DNA of 57,119 nt from JACVRW01 sp036519295. GTDB lineage: Bacteria > Actinomycetota > Thermoleophilia > Solirubrobacterales > Thermoleophilaceae. Location of the stretch: contig DATDLN010000172.1 in the NCBI GenBank assembly GCA_036519295.1, positions 1-57,119 on the forward strand. The letters run 5' to 3'. The number at the start of each line of letters is the position of its first letter. Positions within the stretch are counted from its first letter, which is position 1. Position numbers and translations under genes: made by a program. The notes below the pieces were generated by a model. It was not told the origin of the DNA. It searched no databases and saw nothing but the letters and a program-made list of their open reading frames with translations. Shown piece after piece: positions 52,131 to 57,119 of the stretch.

Positions 52131-52793
52131 CTACCCGACGATCGCCTCCACCGCGGCCGCCGTATCCCGCAGGTCCGGCAGCAGCACGTCGGGCTGCGAC
52201 GCCCGTAGCGCGTCGAGGTCGCTGAAGCCCGTGGCCACGGCCACCGCCCGGGCGCCCGCGTCCTGTGCGGCGCGGACGTCGAGCGGGGTGTCGCCGACCA
52301 GCACCGCGGAGGCCGGCTCTCCGTACTTCGCGGCCGTCCGCTCGCGCGCCACGGCCACGAGCTCCGAGCGCTCCTCGTGAGGGTCGGAGCCGTAGGCGCC
52401 GACCTCGAAGTCGAGCCAGCGCTCGAGCCCGAAGGCGCCGACCTTGAGCGCGGCGTTCGCCTCGATGTTGCCCGTGAGGAGCGACTGCACCACGCCGTCG
52501 CGCTCGTGGAGGGCCGCCAGGGTCTCCGGGACGCCCGGGTACGCATGCCCCTCCCGGCGCATTGCCTCCTTGCGAGCGTCGAGTGAAGCCGCAAGCTGCT
52601 CGAGCAGGCGAGGCAGGCGCTCCCGCTCGCCCTCCAGCATCGCCAGCGCGATTTGGTGGTCGGTGCGGCCCGCGAACTCCACCCGCTCGGGCGGCCGTCC
52701 CACCACGGCCTCGAAGGCCTCTTCGAAGGCGTATTTGCCGTGGCGGGCCGAGTCCACGAGCGTCCCGTCGATGTCCCAGAGCACGAGCAGCAC
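52131..52793 (-). CDS. HAD-family hydrolase (phosphoglycolate phosphatase-like)
   Basis: A 220-residue haloacid-dehalogenase-type phosphatase. Motif I is LWDIDGTLVDS at residues 5-15 with both Asp, motif II is SLLTGN, the Lys of motif III lies in the segment after RTAAKYG, and motif IV is LVGDTPLDVRAAQDAG. The cap domain is helical (FEAVVGRPPERVEFAGRTDHQIAL), as in Gph/PGP. The start is GTG at 52793 or three codons later. It is divergent from the coiled-coil gene at 52821. Confidence 0.85.
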   Translation of the reverse strand: MLLVLWDIDGTLVDSARHGKYAFEEAFEAVVGRPPERVEFAGRTDHQIALAMLEGERERLPRLLEQLAASLDARKEAMRREGHAYPGVPETLAALHERDGVVQSLLTGNIEANAALKVGAFGLERWLDFEVGAYGSDPHEERSELVAVARERTAAKYGEPASAVLVGDTPLDVRAAQDAGARAVAVATGFSDLDALRASQPDVLLPDLRDTAAAVEAIVG

Positions 52794-52820
52794 GAGCCCA
52801 GCGTGGCACACTGCGCCCCC

Positions 52821-53138
52821 ATGCTCGATGCTCTTGCAGTCCCGCCGCGCCTGATCGCACGCGCCCTCGACGACCTGCACACGCTCGCCGAGGGGGTGCG
52901 CAACCTGTCCGACCGGGAGGGCGACCTGTCGGAGCTCGTGGAGGCGGTAAGGAGCCTCCCGCGCGTGGAGGACGAGCTCTCCGCGAACATCGCGGCGCTG
53001 CGCGAGGACGTTCAGGCGCTGCAGGAATGGCTCCAGCCGCTCCACAAGGAGCTGACCGACCTCGACGACACGGCGGAGAAGCTCGAGCAGGCGCTGGGCG
53101 GCCTGCAGACGATGCTGAAGCGCCTGCCCGGGATCTAG
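52821..53138 (+). CDS. Small coiled-coil protein
   Basis: A 105-residue helical protein of heptad character from about residue 12 to the end (DDLHTLAEGVRNLSDREGDLSELVEAV, then LREDVQALQEWLQPLHKEL and DTAEKLEQALGGL). No cysteine, no membrane helix. Similar small coiled-coil proteins are common in actinobacteria and lack known roles. The stop codon overlaps the opposite gene's stop in the palindrome CTAG (53135-53138). Confidence 0.65.
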   Translation: MLDALAVPPRLIARALDDLHTLAEGVRNLSDREGDLSELVEAVRSLPRVEDELSANIAALREDVQALQEWLQPLHKELTDLDDTAEKLEQALGGLQTMLKRLPGI

Positions 53139-53740
53139 CGCAGGCGAACCCCCAGCAGCTCCTCGAGGCGCGGCAGCGTCGTCTCCGCGCCGCGGTGGAG
53201 CACCGCCGTCATCCCGACTGCCGCGGCGCCGTCGCAGTTCGCGCGCAGGTCGTCCACGAACACGCATTCCTCGGGCTGGAGGTGGATCCGCTCGGCGCCG
53301 AGCCGAAAGATCTCCGGCTGCGGCTTGTGCATGCCCTCCTCACCCGAGATCACGACCCCGTCGAACAGCTCGGCGAAGGTGGAGCGGTCGTAGCGCCCGG
53401 TGCCCATCGAGTTCGAGATCAGGCCCGTCCGCACCCCCTGGGCGCGTGCGCGCCTGACGGCCTCGACCATGGCGTCATCGGGCCGGGCGTGCCCGAACAT
53501 GCGCTCGAGCAGGTCCGCGCGGCGCTCGATCCCGAGCAATTCTCCGAAGCGCTCCCCGAACTCGTCCTCGCTCAGATCCCCCGTCTCGAGGCGGCGCACG
53601 AGGCGCACCGCCTCGGGCTCCCCGCGGAACAGGCGCTTGACGGCATCCGGGTCGAGTCCCTCTTCAATGGAGAAGGCGCGAAAGGACTCGAACACGTTGG
53701 TGGTCAGGACGCCGCCGAAGTCGACGAGCAGCCCCCTCAT
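53135..53740 (-). CDS. HAD-IA family hydrolase
   Basis: A 201-residue HAD hydrolase. Motif I is LLVDFGGVLTTN with one Asp and a Gly where many enzymes have the second Asp, as in the epoxide-hydrolase N-terminal/YihX branch. Motif II is LISNSMG, Lys is in EEGMHKPQPEIF, and motif IV is CVFVDDLRANCDGAAAVG. Cap domain of helices from 20 to 85. The ATG overlaps the kinase gene's stop (ATGA), so it is coupled to it. An ACAD10/11-like linkage of HAD and phosphotransferase domains is known in eukaryotes and fits this pairing. Confidence 0.88.
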   Translation of the reverse strand: MRGLLVDFGGVLTTNVFESFRAFSIEEGLDPDAVKRLFRGEPEAVRLVRRLETGDLSEDEFGERFGELLGIERRADLLERMFGHARPDDAMVEAVRRARAQGVRTGLISNSMGTGRYDRSTFAELFDGVVISGEEGMHKPQPEIFRLGAERIHLQPEECVFVDDLRANCDGAAAVGMTAVLHRGAETTLPRLEELLGVRLR

Positions 53741-54810
53741 CCCGCCTGGGCCACCTCCCGGGCCTTCTCTGCCAGCGCCGGCACGCCCTCGTCGAAGAGC
53801 GCGAGGTACGGGTCGTCGGTCGAGCCGGACGTGAAGCGCTTGTAGTTGCCCTCCATGAACACGGCGGCCTTCCACAGCGCCAGGGCCTGATACCAACCCA
53901 GCGCCGATACAGAGCGGCCGCTCCGCTCCTCGTAGCGCGCGACCAGCTGCTCACGGCCGAGGAAGCCCTCGCGGCGAGTCGCCGCCGAGAGGCTGGAGTA
54001 GGAGATGTCCGGAGGATCGTCGGCCTCGGCCCACGTCACGGTGAGGTAGCCGACGTCGGCGAGCGGGTCGCCGATCGTGGAGAGCTCCCAGTCGAAGATC
54101 GCGACCAGCCGGGGCGGAGCGTCATCGGCCATCATCACGTTCCCGAGCCGGTAGTCCCCGTGCACGATCGTCGATTCGGGCGACTCCGGCGTGTTGCTGC
54201 GGAGCCAGTGGCCGACCTCCTCGACGATCGGCAGCTCGCGCGTCTTGTTGTGCTCCCAGAGGCCCGTGAAGCGCCGCAGCTGGCGCTCGAGGTAGCCGCG
54301 CGGCTTGCCGTAGCCGTCGAGCCCGCAGGCGCGCCAGTCCACCTCGTGCACCTCCACGAGCGCGTCGACGAGCTCCTCGGCGATCCGGCGCCGGCCCTCG
54401 GGAGTGTCGATCGCCGACGGCACCTCTGTGGTGATGACGCTGCCATGCACCTCCGCCATCAGGTAGAAGGGCGCCCCCAGCACCGCCTCGTCGTCGCAGG
54501 TGGCGAGCACCCGCGGCACGCGCACCGGGGTCCCCTCGAGTGCGCGCAGCAGGCGCGCCTCGCGCAGCACCTGGTGAGCCGACGGTGGCAGCGGCGGGCG
54601 GGGCGGCCGGCGCAGCACCACCCGCGCGGCGCCTCGCCGGACCAGGAAGGTGACGTTCGAATGGCCCTCGCCGATGCGCTCGGCCTCCACCGGCCCGGAG
54701 CCGATCCCGCGCTCGTCGAGGAACCGCTCGAGCGGCTCGCGCACCAGGAGCGGGGGCTGCTCCAGGCCCGCCGCCTCCTCCGGCGTGTCGACAACGTCGG
54801 GCGACCCCAT
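53737..54810 (-). CDS. Aminoglycoside phosphotransferase-like kinase (ACAD10/11 type)
   Basis: A 357-residue APH/choline-kinase-fold protein. GEGHSNVTFLVRRG is the nucleotide loop, VVLRRPP supplies the conserved Lys/Arg, TIVHGDYRLGNVM near residue 212 is the Brenner motif with catalytic Asp, and VAIFDWELSTIGDPLADVGYL is the metal motif. The combination LRRPP and DWELSTIGDPLADVG is the hallmark of the group related to the kinase part of ACAD10/ACAD11, which phosphorylates 4-hydroxyacyl-CoAs in lipid breakdown. That role here is inference. It is followed by a coupled HAD hydrolase. Confidence 0.88.
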   Translation of the reverse strand: MGSPDVVDTPEEAAGLEQPPLLVREPLERFLDERGIGSGPVEAERIGEGHSNVTFLVRRGAARVVLRRPPRPPLPPSAHQVLREARLLRALEGTPVRVPRVLATCDDEAVLGAPFYLMAEVHGSVITTEVPSAIDTPEGRRRIAEELVDALVEVHEVDWRACGLDGYGKPRGYLERQLRRFTGLWEHNKTRELPIVEEVGHWLRSNTPESPESTIVHGDYRLGNVMMADDAPPRLVAIFDWELSTIGDPLADVGYLTVTWAEADDPPDISYSSLSAATRREGFLGREQLVARYEERSGRSVSALGWYQALALWKAAVFMEGNYKRFTSGSTDDPYLALFDEGVPALAEKAREVAQAG

Positions 54811-54846
54811 CGCGGGCGGGAATCCTACTTTGCGCCCTGGGTAACC

Positions 54847-54875
54847 GAACCTATGCGCGGTGGCGGCCGTATACC
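54847..54875 (+). promoter_or_regulatory. Candidate promoter of the cupredoxin gene
   Basis: TATACC (54870-54875) lies 9 bases before the ATG at 54885, with GAACCT (54847-54852) 17 bp upstream. The -35 is not a sigma-70 type match but resembles ECF-type GGAACC. The leader would be almost absent. No clear ribosome binding site is present, in keeping with a leaderless mRNA. Confidence 0.3.
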
Positions 54876-54884
54876 TTTCCCGCG

Positions 54885-55487
54885 ATGCGATTCGGCCTCG
54901 TCCCGGCGCCGGTGGCGCTGCTCCTTTTGCTTGCGGCCGCGGGTCCGGCGTCCGCGGCGGAGCGGCTCGTGAACGTCGTCGACTTCGAGTTCCAGCCGAA
55001 GACGCTGCAGGTCGATCCGGGCGACACGGTCACCTGGACCTTCAGCGACGGCGGGCACACCACCACCGCCAACCCCGGCCAGGCAGAAAAGTGGGACTCG
55101 GGGCCCGCGGCGAACCCCGCCGGCTTCCGCTTCAGGCACACGTTCGGGAACCCCGGTCGCTACGGCTACATCTGCATCCCGCACGGGAGCTTCATGACCG
55201 GGGTCGTGCAGGTAGGCCGGGACGAGTTCCCGAAGTCCCAGAGAAGCTTCAAGCAGACCCGCCGCGGCAGCTCGATCACCATGAGCTTCCGGCTCCTCGA
55301 GCCGGCCAAGGTCACGGTCAGGCTCAGGGGTCCGAGCCGGCGCACGGCCACGCGCCGCCGCCTCGAGCCCGGGCGCCACAGCATCAAGCTGTCGCGTCTG
55401 CACGCCGGCAGGTACAGCGGAACCGTGACGTTCGAGGACGACTTCAAGAAGAAGTCGATCGTCAGGACCTCGACGGTCATCCGGTGA
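54885..55487 (+). CDS. Secreted cupredoxin (plastocyanin/azurin-like) protein
   Basis: A 200-residue exported blue-copper protein. Residues 1-25 are a signal peptide (ALLLLLAAAGPASA). The copper domain spans about 28-112: VDFEFQPKTLQVDPGDTV, then GGHTTT with His58 and YICIPHGSFM with Cys97, His100 and Met104, a full type I copper site. The C-terminal 85 residues are rich in Lys and Arg (SFKQTRRGSSITMSF, GPSRRTATRRR) and form a beta-type extra domain. Role: electron transfer in the cell wall or periplasm. The gene stands alone. Confidence 0.85.
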   Translation: MRFGLVPAPVALLLLLAAAGPASAAERLVNVVDFEFQPKTLQVDPGDTVTWTFSDGGHTTTANPGQAEKWDSGPAANPAGFRFRHTFGNPGRYGYICIPHGSFMTGVVQVGRDEFPKSQRSFKQTRRGSSITMSFRLLEPAKVTVRLRGPSRRTATRRRLEPGRHSIKLSRLHAGRYSGTVTFEDDFKKKSIVRTSTVIR

Positions 55488-55506
55488 GCCCGCGGCCCTC
55501 GGCGCC

Positions 55507-55944
55507 TCAGCCGATCTCGTCCACGTGACGAATGTTCGCTGCGTCCTCGGCGTCGGCGCTCGGCTCGCCGGCGAACCAGCCGTCGAGGATCTCCTCGAGG
55601 ACCGCCTCGCTCGTGGCGCGCAGCGAGAGGGCGAGCACGTTTGCGTCGTTCCACCGGCGCGCTCCGCGGGCGGTCTCGGCGTCGCCGCATAGCGCGGCGC
55701 GGACGCCGGGCACCTTGTTGGCCGCGATCGAGGCGCCCGTTCCCGTCCAGCAGCACACGATCCCCTGCTCCGCGCGGCCCTCGGCGACGTCGCGCGCGGC
55801 GGCCTCGCTCGCCCAGGCCCAGTCGTCGCGTTCGTCCTCGCTCAAGGCGCCGTGGACGACCGGCTCGTGCCCGCGGCGCCGCAGCTCCTCGACTACGGCC
55901 TCTGCCACACCCGTGCGCTCGTCGGCTGCAACGGCGATCTTCAC
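55507..55944 (-). CDS. RpiB/LacA/LacB family sugar-phosphate isomerase
   Basis: A 145-residue isomerase. It begins KIAVAADERTGVAEAVVEEL, like RpiB, and has the active Cys in CCWTGTGASIAANK and RRWNDANVLALS with the catalytic region. It should interconvert ribose 5-phosphate and ribulose 5-phosphate or similar sugars. CCWTG in place of CGTG-like loops suggests a subgroup with possibly other substrates. GTG at 55944 is preferred over ATG at 55977, which lacks a ribosome site. Confidence 0.85.
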   Translation of the reverse strand: MKIAVAADERTGVAEAVVEELRRRGHEPVVHGALSEDERDDWAWASEAAARDVAEGRAEQGIVCCWTGTGASIAANKVPGVRAALCGDAETARGARRWNDANVLALSLRATSEAVLEEILDGWFAGEPSADAEDAANIRHVDEIG

Positions 55945-56061
55945 GATGACCAGCCTAGTGCCGCCCCCCTGTCGCATCTTGTTGGGCTTCGCGCGGGGGT
56001 TCGAGGCCAGGGTGCAAACCCTCCCGTCGTGCTGTCGTCGGCGCGAGCGCGAGAGGTTTTG

Positions 56062-56113
56062 ACCGCTAGGCGGTGACAAGCTCCCGAGCTCGCCGCCGGC
56101 GGCGGGGTTCGGG
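56062..56113. other. Two hairpins in the rpiB-like/fpg intergenic region
   Basis: ACCGC (56062-56066), TAG, GCGGT (56070-56074); then a long stem of about 15 pairs (56083-56097 with 56098-56113, one bulge, two G-U pairs) with almost no loop. The divergent gap is 249 bp, longer than most here. It may be a terminator-like, operator or leader structure for fpg or for a small RNA. The nearby GGTTCGAGTC does not form a tRNA T-arm. Confidence 0.4.
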
Positions 56114-56193
56114 ACGTTACGCAGGTTCGAGTCACCCGGACGGGAGCCCAACCAGATGCGGGGGGCCGTGCTGCCTAGTCTTGAGTCGAAGCC

Positions 56194-57042
56194 ATGCCGG
56201 AGCTGCCCGAGGTCGAGATCACCGCGCGCCGTCTCGGCGCCGGATTGAGCGGGACCGAGATCGAGTCCGCGCTCGCCCCTGGGCTGGTGGCGCTCAAGAC
56301 CTTCGCCCCGCCGCTCGACGCCCTCGCGGGCGCCGAGATCGCCGGTGTGCGCAGGATCGGGAAGATGCTGGCGGTCGACGCGGGCGGGCTGACGCTGCTC
56401 GTCCACCTGATGTCGGCCGGGCGGCTGCAGCTCTTCGACGGCCGCGCCTCACTCCGGGATCGCAGCTCGCGCATCCTGGTGCGCATCGCCGACGGCCACG
56501 AGCTGCGGCTGCGGGAGTTCGGCACCCAGCAGAGGGCGTGGGCGAAGCTGCTGCGAAGCGAGGAGGTGGCCGCCGACGAGGCGGTGGCCACGCTCGGCCC
56601 GGACGCCTTTCCGGCGCCTCCGCCGGACGAGTTCGCCGGCCTGCTCGACCAGCCCCGCCACCTCCATCCGCTCCTGCGCGACCAGCGGACGATCGCCGGC
56701 ATCGGCCGCTCTTGGGTCGATGAGATCCTGTGGACCGCGCGCCTGTCGCCCTTCCAGCGGGCGTCGGATCTCGAGCCCGACGCCGTGGAGGCGCTCCGCG
56801 AGGCCTGCGACAACGTGCTGGGCGGCGCCCTCGACCACTACGAGCAGGTGATCGGGGACACCGTGCCCGACAAGCTGCCGATGCCGCTCCAGGTGCATCG
56901 GCGAGCCGGCGAGGACTGCCCCCGCTGCGCGGCCCGGATCGAGGCCATCCACTTCAAGGACTACGTGATGTGCTACTGCCCCGAGGAGCAGACGGGCGGC
57001 CGGGTGCTCAAGGATCGCCGGCTGTCGAAGCTGCTTAAGTAG
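56194..57042 (+). CDS. Fpg/Nei-family DNA glycosylase, divergent zinc site
   Basis: A 282-residue glycosylase/AP lyase for oxidised bases. PELPEVE with Pro2 and Glu3 and the helix-two-turns-helix are present; Lys57 (RIGKML) is kept. The Met intercalator of the HLxMxG motif is Ser (HLMSAG), the GIGN Asn is Arg (GIGRSW), and the zinc finger reads Cys242-x2-Cys245 and Cys260-x-Cys262, with Glu265 where the fourth Cys is expected (YCPEEQ). It belongs to an actinobacterial Fpg/Nei side-branch and not to MutM proper. Damage specificity is unknown. Confidence 0.88.
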   Translation: MPELPEVEITARRLGAGLSGTEIESALAPGLVALKTFAPPLDALAGAEIAGVRRIGKMLAVDAGGLTLLVHLMSAGRLQLFDGRASLRDRSSRILVRIADGHELRLREFGTQQRAWAKLLRSEEVAADEAVATLGPDAFPAPPPDEFAGLLDQPRHLHPLLRDQRTIAGIGRSWVDEILWTARLSPFQRASDLEPDAVEALREACDNVLGGALDHYEQVIGDTVPDKLPMPLQVHRRAGEDCPRCAARIEAIHFKDYVMCYCPEEQTGGRVLKDRRLSKLLK

Positions 57043-57047
57043 CGAGC

Positions 57048-57119
57048 GTGAACGAAGGCGACCTCGCCCCCGACTTCGAGCTCCGCGATCAGGACGGCAA
57101 CCCGGTGGCCCTGTCTGCC
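57048..57119 (+). CDS. Peroxiredoxin (BCP/AhpC-TSA type), N-terminus only
   Basis: The first 24 residues of a peroxiredoxin run off the window end. GDLAPDFELRDQDGNPVAL is the typical start of BCP/AhpC proteins, which reduce hydroperoxides with thiols; the active Cys would lie beyond base 57119. GTG at 57048, 5 bases after the fpg stop, suggests one transcription unit with fpg. Confidence 0.7.
   Translation, partial: MNEGDLAPDFELRDQDGNPVALSA

Noticed and set aside
56116..56152. tRNA-like T-arm (GGTTCGAGTC) in the gap before fpg
   Set aside because: The flanking five bases do not pair as a T-stem and no acceptor, D or anticodon arm could be placed on either strand.

Overview
The window is 57 kb of very GC-rich DNA from a free-living bacterium, almost certainly an actinobacterium and most plausibly of the Thermoleophilia/Solirubrobacterales type. 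That placement is inferred from the codon use, the fused 2-oxoglutarate dehydrogenase, many GTG starts, 4-base gene overlaps and several small proteins of actinobacterial style; no rRNA or tRNA gene is present to confirm it. No insertion sequence, phage gene or CRISPR array is visible. The gene content is mainly chromosomal metabolism, with a few unusual arrangements.

Layout. 1-2574 (minus): selenium-binding protein (SBP56), a 45-residue membrane peptide, a TetR regulator and an alpha/beta hydrolase cut by the window edge. 2715-5257: a VOC protein, a hexapeptide (gamma-carbonic-anhydrase-like) protein, a YbaK-type deacylase and an SDR. 5269-17646 (minus): a long, tightly packed glycerol/dihydroxyacetone cluster read as glpF-dhaK-dhaL-glpK-glpA-glpB-glpC-dhaM(HPr-EI)-pgsA-epimerase. 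It brings glycerol in and converts it to DHAP by two routes (GlpK plus GlpABC, and PEP-dependent DhaKLM). 17929-23058 (minus): an acyltransferase and a giant E2-E1 2-oxoglutarate dehydrogenase with two lipoyl domains. 23145-28288: an alkyl-DHAP-synthase-like flavoprotein and an MBL hydrolase, then metF, two unknown genes and moaA on the other strand. 28308-32298: an HD-domain protein and a glutamate/polar amino acid ABC transporter.

32352-40459 holds a secreted ScyD/ScyE-like propeller, citrate synthase, several small membrane or unknown proteins, a DUF427 protein, a PfkB kinase and a quinone oxidoreductase. 40461-49226 (minus) is a potassium-responsive kdp locus with three departures from the textbook form. 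The structural order is kdpF-A-C-B, KdpD is split into an N-terminal protein at one end and a DUF4118 histidine kinase at the other, and an extra 28-residue membrane peptide precedes KdpF. A decayed secreted-protein gene lies between kdpB and the KdpD N-terminal gene. 49265-57119 carries a DEAD-box helicase, a cyclophilin, two thioredoxin-fold proteins, two HAD phosphatases, a coiled-coil protein, an aminoglycoside-phosphotransferase-like kinase, a cupredoxin, an RpiB-type isomerase, a divergent Fpg/Nei glycosylase and the start of a peroxiredoxin.

The most interesting signals are the E2-E1 fusion that keeps its own lipoyl domains, the one-polypeptide PEP-to-DhaM phosphorelay, the rearranged kdp locus with its extra micropeptide, and a perfect 10-bp inverted repeat built into an apparently leaderless metF promoter. 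I did not find a clearly new defence or mobile system.
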